Assembly: GCA_947497905.1 (NCBI GenBank)
Contig: CANMIH010000011.1
Coordinates: 62,001-126,000 of the forward strand
From: an uncultured Pelagimonas sp.
GTDB lineage: Bacteria; Pseudomonadota; Alphaproteobacteria; Rhodobacterales; Rhodobacteraceae
DNA length: 64,000 nucleotides
Direction of reading: 5' to 3'
The notes under the pieces are model-generated. The model saw only the letters and a program-made list of their open reading frames with translations. It had not been told where the DNA came from and ran no database searches. The position numbers and the translations under genes are program-made. Position 1 is the stretch's first letter. Each line of letters opens with the position of its first letter. Of this stretch, positions 54,455 through 63,048 are shown piece by piece.

Positions 54455-57400
54455 CGACCCAGAAACGGCGGACCTTCCAGCCCAGCCCTTTCAATTGGTG
54501 GTCTCTCCAATGGTCATCAAGCTTGCGATTGCCGTCGGTATCCTGATGAAATTGACGCCCATCGACCTCGAGATCGAGCTTGACTCCGGTTTTCCCAAAG
54601 ACCGCAAAATCTAGACGTCGGCCAGCAATTGGGTATTGTGGTTCGTAGCGAAGCCCGCGACGGCGCAGTGCGGCATCCACGATACGTTCCCATTCACTGT
54701 CGAACACGCCTTCGCCGCCGCTAGAACGAGGATTCTCGATCCGGTCCAACAGGCTTGCCAGCCGCCTGACCTTGCCGCTGACGGCAAAGGACTTGTCACC
54801 AAAAACATGCGCGACCGCCCGCGCCCGGCTGATGGCGACGTTCATCCGCCGCGCGTCCCGGTTCAAGAAGGTGGTCGTCGAATTTGCACTGCCGGCATGT
54901 ACGACGGGCGAAAACAGGATCAGATCCCGCTCCTGCCCCTGAAACGCGTCCACAGTCCCAACCCTTAGCTCTGCCCGGTCCCGGACGTCCTGCGGCAGGG
55001 CCGTCTCCAGCGCTGCATGCAGTTTGTTCACCTGATCGCGGAAAGGCGAAACAACACCGACGGTTCCGGCATAGCCCTGTTCGATCAAAAGCTGGTGCAG
55101 GTGGTCCCGAATGGCCGAAATCTCTGCGGAGTTGACATTGCCATGCGTGCCCACAGCAGGGGCAGGAACATCCGTCCAGGCCAAGCCCGGCTTGACCCCT
55201 GCGGGCACGCACATACCATCCTGGTCCCCGGCAACGCGCAGCTTTCCCGAATAGAATTCGTCATTGATATAGCCTACGATGTCTTCGGCTGATCGGTACT
55301 GATCCCGCAAAATGATTCGCACGGCCCCAGGGCTGTGTTCCGCGAGCGAAAACAGAGATTTACTGCCCTGAGCGTAACGACCCATGCCTTTGATCGGCAA
55401 CCCTTGGGCAGCCATCAGGTTTCGGTCCTGCGCCGCGCCAACCTGCGAAATGAAGGCCAACTGATTGGCATCCCCGACAACCACCGCCCTGCGCGCTCTG
55501 GCCAAAACAGGGAGAGCAGAACCGATGTCACACTGGCTGGCTTCGTCAAAGATGACCAAATCGAATAGCCCGTCATGCAAACCAATTCGTTTTGGTGTCC
55601 CGAGAACAGATGCCAGCCAAAGCGGACGGTGGTCGACAACCGTTGCCGTCAGCGCACGATCCAAGGTCTTTTCTCCATGAAGCTGAAGATCGGACTGAGC
55701 ATCAGACAGCGCCCGTGCAGCGTCTGTGGACAAGCTGCACCTCACTGCCAATGTCCGCGCCAGCCATTCCGGCGCGCGAGATTCAATCCGCGCAGTCAGT
55801 TCCATGGGATCCAACGGTACAGGGTGTGAGGTCAGCTGATTGCGCAAACGTTCAATTTCGCGGTCGACCTCGGCCAGGGTCATGGCCTTTCCGACCGAAC
55901 CGGTTTCGTTCCTCTGTCTTCGAAAAAGCGAAGACAGCCATTCCCAAAGGCGCCGCCAAAGACCCGGCGGCTTGTAGACGGTCTGAACAGAAGCCCCGTC
56001 TCCAAGCGCCTCACGCGCCTTTACAATTGCAGAACGCCGTTCGTGGTACTGCCCCAGCTCACAATGCAATCTACGCCGCGTTTCTATTGCGTCCAATGCA
56101 TTGTGCCGTTGTTGGGCCAGCCCTTGAAGTTCAAGTTCGGTAGCTTCTTCCGGCGGCAGCCCGGGGCTCCCAGTGGTCTCCTGCAGGATCGCATCCAGAA
56201 CGCCACTCATATCCTGATCAATGCCGCGCGCCGGGTCCAACGTCCGCACAAGAAATGATGTTTCTTTGGCAATCTCACCAAGCCGCTGTTCCACGGCATC
56301 AAGCGCTTGATGGTTCTTCGACGCAACCAAAACACTTTGTCCGGCGGCCAATGCGCTGGCCGCTATTGCCACGATCGCCTGGCTTTTGCCGGTTCCTGGC
56401 GGGCCTGTAACAACGGTCAAAGGGGCTATGGTCGAAGACTGAACCGCATGAATCTGCTCTGCATTCAATGGGCCGGTGTTGATCGCAAATGCGGGTTCAT
56501 TGTGGTCTTGTATTTCTTGCTGTCGCACTCCCAAAAACGGAGCCAGAGCGGTTTGAGCAAGTCGTTCCGGCGACCATTTCGAAATCAGATCCAGATCTTT
56601 GACAGCCCCTACTGTGAAACTGGCTTCGGTTGGAAGGAACAACCCAAGTGCATCGTGGATACCTTCTGCGTCCAGATCAACCTGGGCAACCGGCTGTGTG
56701 CCATGCAATTTGCCACGAATAGCGCGCGCAGCCGCCTCACGCAGCCGCCCCCTGAACTCATCCCGAGCTAATCCAACCGCACCCAAAGCGGAAAACACCT
56801 CTTCGAGCGCCGACGTGGTCCAGCCTGCGCTGCGCGCTGCCGATTTGATCCAGTCCGGATTGATCAAAACATCATCAGTTTCCAGTTTTAGAACCAGTTC
56901 TTCTTCTGACCGCTCCCACGTCGCAGCAAACAGACCAACAGGTATGATCCTTGGCACGCCTGCCTCCCGAACGATTGCAATGGGCCAGCCGATGGCCATT
57001 GCCTGATCCTCGGCCGTCCGTTTTTGCAGTGCTTGCCGAAAACTATCGGGTAAACTGTCAAGGGATGCCCGAATTTCCCCAGTGTGACTTTCGCTGCTCC
57101 ACCAACTCCCACTGCCAGAGATCAACTGAAACGCGGTACCATGCCGATCTTCTGCCTGCTTGATCGCGCCACGCGGATCACTTCGCAAAGCAGCCTTGTA
57201 GTAACGTATCAGGCTGGCAGGTTTGGGGGCGTCAGAGATGTTTTCAGCTTCATCATTTAGAAGCCCTGAACCAGCTTTCAACTTTTGATGAAAGTGAGCA
57301 GATGCCGCCACAAGGCTGCCCGTCTCTCCCAAAACTCCTAACGATGACTTTGAAACGGCCTCGCCCGCGGATGATGGTCGCCGACTTCTCGCACGCCACT

Positions 57401-57566
57401 TTCGGTCGGCCCCTAATTCAATCAACTCGTCCGCCAGCAAACGTCTCAGCTCACGATTGATTTCGGTTTTGTCGCGCGACGAATGCTCGATATCAAGAAG
57501 ACGAAAAAGCTGACGGCTGGTCCGCCCCATCGGAAAATCTTCTATAAGCTTGAGAACGTCGGTCAC
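54393..57566 (-). CDS. SF1 UPF1/Dna2-like helicase with C-terminal DUF559/Vsr-like nuclease
   Basis: 1057 residues, GTG start with GAGG upstream. The N-terminal ~350 residues carry a winged-helix-like start (SRQLFRLLDIE) and an accessory region. Helicase motifs: I, GPPGTGKS (388-395); II, DEASQ (674-678); III, VVVGDANQLAF; IV, RDQYRS; V, TVDAFQGQERD (871-881); VI, MNVAISRAR (908-916). This is the UPF1/Dna2/IGHMBP2 branch, which works on RNA or DNA with 5'-3' polarity. The C terminus is a DUF559/MTES_1575-type nuclease: FDSEWERIVDAAL, RRLDFAVF (D986), DLEVDG (E1000, D1002), then GWKVRRFWVDEL. First gene of the operon and its only convincing nuclease. Confidence 0.9.
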   Translation of the reverse strand: MTDVLKLIEDFPMGRTSRQLFRLLDIEHSSRDKTEINRELRRLLADELIELGADRKWRARSRRPSSAGEAVSKSSLGVLGETGSLVAASAHFHQKLKAGSGLLNDEAENISDAPKPASLIRYYKAALRSDPRGAIKQAEDRHGTAFQLISGSGSWWSSESHTGEIRASLDSLPDSFRQALQKRTAEDQAMAIGWPIAIVREAGVPRIIPVGLFAATWERSEEELVLKLETDDVLINPDWIKSAARSAGWTTSALEEVFSALGAVGLARDEFRGRLREAAARAIRGKLHGTQPVAQVDLDAEGIHDALGLFLPTEASFTVGAVKDLDLISKWSPERLAQTALAPFLGVRQQEIQDHNEPAFAINTGPLNAEQIHAVQSSTIAPLTVVTGPPGTGKSQAIVAIAASALAAGQSVLVASKNHQALDAVEQRLGEIAKETSFLVRTLDPARGIDQDMSGVLDAILQETTGSPGLPPEEATELELQGLAQQRHNALDAIETRRRLHCELGQYHERRSAIVKAREALGDGASVQTVYKPPGLWRRLWEWLSSLFRRQRNETGSVGKAMTLAEVDREIERLRNQLTSHPVPLDPMELTARIESRAPEWLARTLAVRCSLSTDAARALSDAQSDLQLHGEKTLDRALTATVVDHRPLWLASVLGTPKRIGLHDGLFDLVIFDEASQCDIGSALPVLARARRAVVVGDANQLAFISQVGAAQDRNLMAAQGLPIKGMGRYAQGSKSLFSLAEHSPGAVRIILRDQYRSAEDIVGYINDEFYSGKLRVAGDQDGMCVPAGVKPGLAWTDVPAPAVGTHGNVNSAEISAIRDHLHQLLIEQGYAGTVGVVSPFRDQVNKLHAALETALPQDVRDRAELRVGTVDAFQGQERDLILFSPVVHAGSANSTTTFLNRDARRMNVAISRARAVAHVFGDKSFAVSGKVRRLASLLDRIENPRSSGGEGVFDSEWERIVDAALRRRGLRYEPQYPIAGRRLDFAVFGKTGVKLDLEVDGRQFHQDTDGNRKLDDHWRDHQLKGLGWKVRRFWVDELQQDLEGCIDLVEQDLLG

Positions 57567-58309
57567 CGACAGGCCTCACACTTATGCGCACCATGAATCT
57601 GCAATTGTAGTTCCCAAAAAACTTTCAAGAGAAATCTCTTCAAACAATGTTAGCTCATTCAAAAGACCTCACTAAATTGCTCAACCGAACTGGAGGTTCT
57701 GGAGATACGAGTCGCACCTTGCCCAATTTATTATGTGTTTCAACACACATAGCAAGATTGCAACTGCATTGAATCCCAACATCTGCAAAAGTTCTTGATC
57801 CCTTACCAGAGATCGGTGGTTCAAATGCCAAATAGTGCACGCCAGGATAAATCTCACATATCGGATTAAAAACTAAGCTGCTGCTTCGGAGCCAGATCCT
57901 TGGGTGGAATGACATTGTGCAGATGGTTGAGGGTGCGGTGACAGGGCAAAATCGGAGGGTCCGGGCGTGAGCCGGGAGACCGATTTTGTGCTTTTGCCAA
58001 GCCCGCCAGCTGCGATAAGGAAGACCCCAAGATCTGTAACTCCGTGCCGCTGCTTTGGTGAGGGTTCGGGTCGGGGGTATGGGGGCAGAGCCCCCAGAAT
58101 TGCGACATTCACGGTTGTGGATTGCCTGCTCAAAGATGCGTTCGGAAGTCTAACAACAATTTTGTTCGGCTTTTCCATTATTGTCTGACTTCTCAAATCG
58201 GTGACCAGAGGCCAAAGCTTCCGTCGAAAGTCGCGGAGTTCTTGCCCAAAGCGTTGATTTTGTTGATCCGCTTTTGAAGGAGGCTGAATTTTCCAAGCAA
58301 AGGGTCAAT
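57567..58309. other. Intergenic between defence operon and mobilisation module
   Basis: 743 nt. Contains a GC-rich hairpin at 58081-58095 (GGGGGC-AGA-GCCCCC). Overlapping open frames at 57655-58196 (minus) lack family likeness. Base composition changes from AT-rich (57.6-57.85 kb) to GC-rich (57.9-58.1 kb), suggesting a boundary between modules. The helicase promoter should lie near 57.6 kb. Confidence 0.5.
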
Positions 58310-58507
58310 TCAATCGTCGTCTAGGTTGATCCCATCCTCGAGAGTGTTCTCTGAGAGCCATTTATCCACGATCCGACGGATCACTTCTGGTCGTGACGGA
58401 ATGCCATTTGTATTCTTCCGAACTTCATCAATTGCCAGAATTGTTGCTTCGGGAAGGCGCACCATTACGGGCTTTGCGTCGGTCTTGGGACGGCCTCTAC
58501 CTGCCAT
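58310..58507 (-). CDS. Ribbon-helix-helix DNA-binding protein
   Basis: 65 residues, AAGGGG upstream of the ATG. Pattern of a CopG/MetJ-type ribbon-helix-helix: a basic N terminus (GRGRPKTDAK), a strand (PVMVRLPE), helix 1 (ATILAIDEVRKNT) and helix 2 (SRPEVIRRIVDKWLSEN). Divergent from the two hypothetical genes and the relaxase, so it may repress the mobilisation genes or act as an accessory oriT-binding protein. Confidence 0.82.
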   Translation of the reverse strand: MAGRGRPKTDAKPVMVRLPEATILAIDEVRKNTNGIPSRPEVIRRIVDKWLSENTLEDGINLDDD

Positions 58508-58620
58508 ATCAAAATTACCCCTTGATTTTGTGATAGCAGATAATCATATTGCTCGTGTGAAGGCAAGGGCGGCAACCCTCACCTCCACACTAACCACAAC
58601 GATCTTTAGAGGAGATCACT

Positions 58621-59094
58621 ATGGCTGACAAAGCTCTTAGCATGCTGCGTAATGCGGCAGAAACCCCCTGTGACTATTTGACGACGGCGAAAGCTGCCTT
58701 GGGTCTGTTCGAAACAGCCTTGAATGCGGAAAAATTCACCGAGGCGCTTGGGATGTTTGATCCTGACATGTCCAGTGACACCGATGAGATTTCGCCTCTT
58801 TGGGCTGAGGCGGTGACCGCGCTCAATGCCGCGTCGGCGTCAATTGCACCTGAGGGCAAAGATGAACAGCGGTTGCAGGTTGTTCTGTCGCGCATTGCCT
58901 CGGCTGTGAAAGATCTGGACAGCGTTGAGAGTGATCCGACGCTTTGGTTGCAGGTGCATTTCATGGAAAAGAGCATCCGCAAGGTGGCGCCCACGGCGGC
59001 GATTGCTCTGCTTGATGAGGCGATGTCTTTGCTGGCGCAGTATCTTGATATGATGCGGGTCATTGATCTCGAAGACTTCGAAGATCAGTTCTGA
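58621..59094 (+). CDS. Hypothetical helical protein of the mobilisation module
   Basis: 157 residues, strong ribosome site (GAGGAG). Acidic and mostly helical (LTTAKAALGLFETALNAEKF, WLQVHFMEKSIRKVAPTAAI), no cysteine-rich or membrane segment. No family recognised. 68 nt before the next hypothetical gene, and divergent from the ribbon-helix-helix gene. Confidence 0.72.
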   Translation: MADKALSMLRNAAETPCDYLTTAKAALGLFETALNAEKFTEALGMFDPDMSSDTDEISPLWAEAVTALNAASASIAPEGKDEQRLQVVLSRIASAVKDLDSVESDPTLWLQVHFMEKSIRKVAPTAAIALLDEAMSLLAQYLDMMRVIDLEDFEDQF

Positions 59095-59162
59095 TCCCTC
59101 CTCCAAATTCTTTTGTGCGGGCGACTGACGCCCGCTGACCTTCCTTTTGAAAATGGAGGACG

Positions 59163-59732
59163 ATGATGTCTGTCCAACCCCGCCGCACCACCGCCAGTGC
59201 GTTTCCTTGTGATATTTCTGATCCCGATTTTGAACCGGACCATTCCGCAGTACATCTGAGATGCCAGTTTGCTGAAAGCCTGCAGGCTTTAGATCGAGCA
59301 ATTGCGGCCGAACAGGACCTTGAACTTGCCATTGGCGACGGGGAGACCAGCCTGTTCGACCCAGCACTGGCCAACTGGTTGAAATCCGCAGAGACAGGTT
59401 GGGACTGTGTCACGGATCGCCTCAGCGTGTTGCGCGAAGTAGCGGATATCCTCCCCGATAGCCTGCTTTCGAAGATGTCATTTTGTTTATCAGACGCGAT
59501 GAGTTCGACAGATCTGCATGAGTTTGATCACCAAATTCTGTTTGGTAGACAGCTTGTTGCTCAGGCCCTGCAGGGTGCCGCGATTTCAGTTGCCGCGCGT
59601 GACACGGCCCAGCTCTTGAGCTTTGCGTTGAAACGCCTAGAGGTCATAGCGAACCGGCCTTTCATGTTCTCAGACGAAAACCGAGCAGAAGACATGCCGC
59701 AACAAGATCCACCGGGCATGACCCCTTATTGA
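59163..59732 (+). CDS. Hypothetical protein of the mobilisation module
   Basis: 189 residues; two adjacent ATG codons behind GGAGG. Mostly helical in the middle (LRCQFAESLQALDRAIAAEQ, LLSFALKRLEVIANRPFMF), with polar ends. Like its upstream neighbour it has helices with regularly spaced Leu/Ala and could be its partner. A hairpin follows the stop. No family recognised. Confidence 0.7.
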   Translation: MMSVQPRRTTASAFPCDISDPDFEPDHSAVHLRCQFAESLQALDRAIAAEQDLELAIGDGETSLFDPALANWLKSAETGWDCVTDRLSVLREVADILPDSLLSKMSFCLSDAMSSTDLHEFDHQILFGRQLVAQALQGAAISVAARDTAQLLSFALKRLEVIANRPFMFSDENRAEDMPQQDPPGMTPY

Positions 59733-59749
59733 GCTCACCCACACCAATT

Positions 59750-59772
59750 GCAGTCCGGTTGCTCCGGACTGC
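59750..59772 (+). terminator. Hairpin after the hypothetical pair
   Basis: GCAGTCCGG-TTGCT-CCGGACTGC: a perfect 9-bp GC-rich stem with a 5-nt loop, 18 nt after the stop at 59732. No T-run follows, so it is a weak intrinsic terminator or a processing site. Confidence 0.55.
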
Positions 59773-59806
59773 ACACTTACTCAGGAACTAAGAGCTCACC
59801 CGGGGC

Positions 59807-59920
59807 ATGTTGGAAGAGATGATGGAGCGACCAGAAGACAAGTCCCCTTCTGGTCTCATCGAGCGACGGACGCAATGGCCCCTGGATGACGATCTAAAAG
59901 TATTGGAAAAACTAAAATAA
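59807..59920 (+). CDS. Possible 37-residue acidic peptide
   Basis: ATG 59807 to TAA 59920 encodes MLEEMMERPEDKSPSGLIER and 17 more residues ending DDDLKVLEKLK. The ribosome site is weak. It could be a real small gene or chance; the high charge and lack of rare residues make it worth noting. Confidence 0.22.
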   Translation: MLEEMMERPEDKSPSGLIERRTQWPLDDDLKVLEKLK

Positions 59921-59959
59921 ATCAGTGCGGCAGCAGGCAAGAGGCCCTGGCCTCGCGCA

Positions 59960-60060
59960 GTTGTTTGACGTGTCAAACGACGGAGCGCCTCCCCGGCGTA
60001 AGGGGCAGACGAGGTAGCTCTCAAAGCTACCTATAGTCTGTCTCTATAGTTAGTTTCGCG
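59960..60060. other. Candidate origin of transfer (inverted-repeat cluster)
   Basis: Three inverted repeats lie within 100 nt just upstream of the relaxase: GTTTGAC-GT-GTCAAAC (59963-59978), AGGTAGCT-CTCAA-AGCTACCT (60012-60032), and a pair of CTATAG palindromes (about 60031-60048). MobV-type relaxases usually have oriT directly upstream of the mob gene with such repeats. The nick site cannot be fixed by eye. Confidence 0.45.
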
Positions 60061-60182
60061 GGCGACAAAGCACTGCCTATCCACAGAAATACAGTAGTCC
60101 AACTGGCTCAGTCCCGAAATCCGGTTTTGAATTTTCGCAAGCCTCTCGGAGCCTTTCTGCAACACCGCAGAAAGGAACCACT

Positions 60183-61550
60183 ATGGCCTACCAGTTCATC
60201 CATATCGAGACATATTCAGAAGCCCCCAAACCTGTGAAAGACGTTCCGGGGCATTACAACTCCGCCGCCCAAGTTCTCGGAGAAGCGCGCCGTGTTCCCA
60301 AATATTCGGCCCATGTGGCTGTACCAGGAAAGGTCCACCAGATTGGTGGGTCGTGCTCGGTGGCGCAGCTTGAAGTCAAACGTACTGCCCTGCTGAAAGA
60401 CGCCAAAGAAACTCTGCCCTCCAAAAATGGCACGCCCTATCAGCGCAAACTGCGGCGGGACGCGGCGACGCTCTATACCGAAATCCATTCTCACCCCATG
60501 ACCACCAGAGAGTTGCGGAGTGATCGGAAGAAACATGGGCGAGCGATCAAGAAATGGGCCCAACATGCGCTGGATGATTTTCAGGCGCGCATGCCCAAGG
60601 ACATTGATTGGGTGGCGGTGATGCATCTGGACGAAAGCCATGTGCATTTCCACATCCTTGCGATCAACACCAACGACCCCAAGCTGGACGCCAACAAGCT
60701 GCACGCTGGCAAAGCCGCTGCGGCCAAAAAGCGTGAGGAGCTGAAAGAGCCATCGGCGGTCCCTGCCCTACCGAAGCCGGAGTTGAAGAAACGCCCCAAG
60801 AAACCAAAACAGCCCCGCCCCTCAAAGAACCGGGAAACCAAACGCAAGAATGCGATTAAACGCGAAGCGCAACTGGCGGCATGGGATGCCGCCTGCGCCG
60901 AAGTCGCTGCGCACAACCGGCGGCTGCTGGATGAATGGAAGACCGAGAATGAAAAACATCTGGTGCGCGCCCGGGAAAGCCGTGGCCTGATCCCTGAGAA
61001 ACAGGCTTATTCTGACGCTATGACAGGCCTTCAAAATCAATACTATGAAAAGGTCGGCAAACCCTGTGGTCTCCTGCGCAAGGGCCCCCGCTCAGAACGG
61101 CTGTCCACGGTGCAGTACCACCGACGTATACAAATTGAGAAAAAGATATCTGAGGATTTGGAGAAGACCAAAACTGAGCAGTTTGAGTTGGCATCTCAAC
61201 AAAGACAGGTTGGAGAGAATGCAGAACGTGCCCTGAAGATCATCGCCAAAAATGAAATGAAGGCCGATCAATTGGCTTCAGAAAAGGCGGAGTTCGATGA
61301 AGGTATCGCGGCGCTGACAGAGCTGGTCGATCAAATCGACGAAGGCCGCGCCAAGATCACCGAAGATCAAATCCAAATGGTCAACCCACCAAGCTTCCTC
61401 CAACGCCTGCTCTCTCCTGCGCAGCCGAAAACCAAGACCACAAACCTGTTCCGAAAATTCATCAAAGTGCTCAAATCCGCGGTGCAGACCCGACAAACAG
61501 CAGTTGAACCTGAGACCTTGCCCGAGGATCCGCATGAACCTGGATTTTGA
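60183..61550 (+). CDS. MobV-type relaxase (Pre/Mob family)
   Basis: 455 residues; AAGGAA precedes the ATG. The relaxase domain holds the histidine triad motif HLDESHVHFHILA near residues 149-161, the MobV/Pre arrangement with an upstream basic helix (KHGRAIKKWAQHALDDFQAR). A Lys/Pro-rich linker (residues ~195-220) and a long coiled-coil tail (LEKTKTEQFELASQQRQVGE) follow. It should nick oriT and pilot the strand, needing a conjugation machine from elsewhere, so the element would be mobilisable rather than self-transmissible. It marks the right part of the mobile island. Confidence 0.9.
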   Translation: MAYQFIHIETYSEAPKPVKDVPGHYNSAAQVLGEARRVPKYSAHVAVPGKVHQIGGSCSVAQLEVKRTALLKDAKETLPSKNGTPYQRKLRRDAATLYTEIHSHPMTTRELRSDRKKHGRAIKKWAQHALDDFQARMPKDIDWVAVMHLDESHVHFHILAINTNDPKLDANKLHAGKAAAAKKREELKEPSAVPALPKPELKKRPKKPKQPRPSKNRETKRKNAIKREAQLAAWDAACAEVAAHNRRLLDEWKTENEKHLVRARESRGLIPEKQAYSDAMTGLQNQYYEKVGKPCGLLRKGPRSERLSTVQYHRRIQIEKKISEDLEKTKTEQFELASQQRQVGENAERALKIIAKNEMKADQLASEKAEFDEGIAALTELVDQIDEGRAKITEDQIQMVNPPSFLQRLLSPAQPKTKTTNLFRKFIKVLKSAVQTRQTAVEPETLPEDPHEPGF

Positions 61551-61836
61551 ACCCGCTGCCCCTCCTCAACGGATTCGTATTGATGGTATGCATCAAATGA
61601 CGAAACCGACCCGAAGTGGCCGGTGCCAAGGCTAATTGTGACATCGACCTTAAAGGGAGTTGTGGTGCACCAAACCTGGATCAAAGGTGCAACCTTTTCC
61701 GTTCTGCTTGACCTTGATGAGACCCAACTTCATGAACTTTATCTTGAACCTACAGTTGCTCGAAGTTTTATAAGGCGCCGAAGGCTCCTTCTGCCATGGC
61801 CGGAGATGCCTCACAATTTTCTCTGGAGCACGATCT
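61551..61836. other. Intergenic, possible island edge
   Basis: 286 nt. A plus-strand open frame starting near 61670 (VVHQTWIKGATFSVLLDLDE) has no family likeness. It includes the promoter region of the L,D-transpeptidase gene. Confidence 0.4.
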
Positions 61837-62499
61837 ATGCTAACCCGACGCCATTTCATTTCCACATCAACTGCGATGTTTTCGCTGCCGCTCGCAGGTC
61901 CCGCTTTGGCAAAAAGCTGGCCAACAAATAGCCAGAAGGCTTCGTGGGATTCTCAGGTAACACCCAACAACTATGACCCCGCGACGTCCAACCCCTGGGG
62001 CCTGCACGCTCGCTTCCTGCCTCAACGTGTTGCTGCGAAAGACGGTCTTGTGCCTGGTGATATCCACGTCGATGCAGTCGCTCGGTATCTTTATCACATT
62101 GAAGAAGGTGGCACTGCGATGCGGTATGGCGTGGCCATCGCACGCGGCAATCTCTACGAACCCGGAACCTATACCATTCGACGAAAGGTGGAGTGGCCAC
62201 ACTGGACTCCTACAGCGTCTATGATCGAACGAGATCCGAAATACGCAAAATTTGCGAATGGAATGGAGCCCGGACCAGCTAACGCTCTCGGATCACGCGC
62301 TCTGTATCTCTATGTTGGCAACAGAGACACTTACCTTCGCATTCACGGCACGCCTCAACCCAAGTCGATTGGTGGTCGAGCGAGTTCTGGTTGCGTCAGG
62401 ATGGTCATGGCGCACATCAATGATCTCTATTCTAATGTCGCTATCGGCTCGACGGCATACCTGCATTCAGCCGAGAAGAGTGTTGTCTCTGAGGGCTAG
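61837..62499 (+). CDS. L,D-transpeptidase (YkuD domain)
   Basis: 220 residues with a twin-arginine-like signal (MLTRRHFISTSTAMFSLPLA) ending ALA. The YkuD catalytic region has H170 (LRIHGT) and C186 (ASSGCVRM), the His...SxGC motif of enzymes that make 3-3 cross-links in peptidoglycan or attach proteins to it in the periplasm. The region from ARYLYHIEEGG to YTIRRKVEWPHWTPTASMI matches the rest of the fold. GGAG lies 9 nt before the ATG. It is convergent with the lipoprotein gene and shares a bidirectional terminator with it. Confidence 0.93.
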   Translation: MLTRRHFISTSTAMFSLPLAGPALAKSWPTNSQKASWDSQVTPNNYDPATSNPWGLHARFLPQRVAAKDGLVPGDIHVDAVARYLYHIEEGGTAMRYGVAIARGNLYEPGTYTIRRKVEWPHWTPTASMIERDPKYAKFANGMEPGPANALGSRALYLYVGNRDTYLRIHGTPQPKSIGGRASSGCVRMVMAHINDLYSNVAIGSTAYLHSAEKSVVSEG

Positions 62500-62526
62500 C
62501 GCAGGAAATTGATGCATTGAGCTTTT

Positions 62527-62551
62527 TTCCGGCCCCCAATGTGGGCCGGAA
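62527..62551. terminator. Bidirectional terminator
   Basis: TTCCGGCCC-CCAATGT-GGGCCGGAA: a perfect 9-bp stem with a 7-nt loop between convergent genes (stops at 62499 plus and 62566 minus). A T-run precedes it on the plus strand (A-tail/T-run for the minus transcript) and ATTT follows. Confidence 0.75.
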
Positions 62552-62565
62552 TTTCCAGAAAAGCC

Positions 62566-62844
62566 TTAGTTTTCCTGAGCGACACAAATAGGGTTTCCAC
62601 CAGCGGTTCTGAGCGGAAGTAAGGTCTTTTCAACGGGGCCGTTGTGTTCGTACCAATAACATCTGTCTTGCTCACGCAACCGAGCTGTAGCCAAATCTTG
62701 ATCTGGACCAGCCAACTCCACGACAGTTTCTGGCAGCATACTTATGTCTGAAGATCCGTTCTGGCTTGTTGTGGCGCACGCCCCAAGCAACAATGCCCCA
62801 AATAATGGCGATCCCAGTCTCCAGGCAAATCTTTGTGTTCTCAT
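62566..62844 (-). CDS. Small lipoprotein
   Basis: 92 residues; AAGAGGATA before the ATG. Signal peptide with lipobox LLGAC, then ATTSQNGSS and a short domain with two cysteines (DRCYWYEHNGPVEK, NPICVAQ) that can form a disulfide. Family not recognised. Its position beside an L,D-transpeptidase suggests an envelope role; the LspA encoded 205 nt upstream could process it. Confidence 0.8.
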   Translation of the reverse strand: MRTQRFAWRLGSPLFGALLLGACATTSQNGSSDISMLPETVVELAGPDQDLATARLREQDRCYWYEHNGPVEKTLLPLRTAGGNPICVAQEN

Positions 62845-63048
62845 TATCCTCTTGTCTCCGTCTTCGCTTATCTCGTTGCAGTGATTGTGTTTTCAGTATG
62901 TAACGTCTCAAAACCACGAAATGAGACGCAAAACGGTTAACATCTTCGCCGTCATTCTGACCGTTGACAGCCCCCACCAACCGAAGTTGCCTGGATTTGG
63001 TCGATCGGCGACAACGCCAGATCTTACATCGGCGCATTCGAACTACCC

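Noticed and set aside
57655-58196. Two minus-strand open frames of 86 and 107 residues before the mobilisation module
   Set aside because: They overlap in different frames, have skewed composition (Pro/Ser-rich over a GC-rich hairpin) and no good start context.
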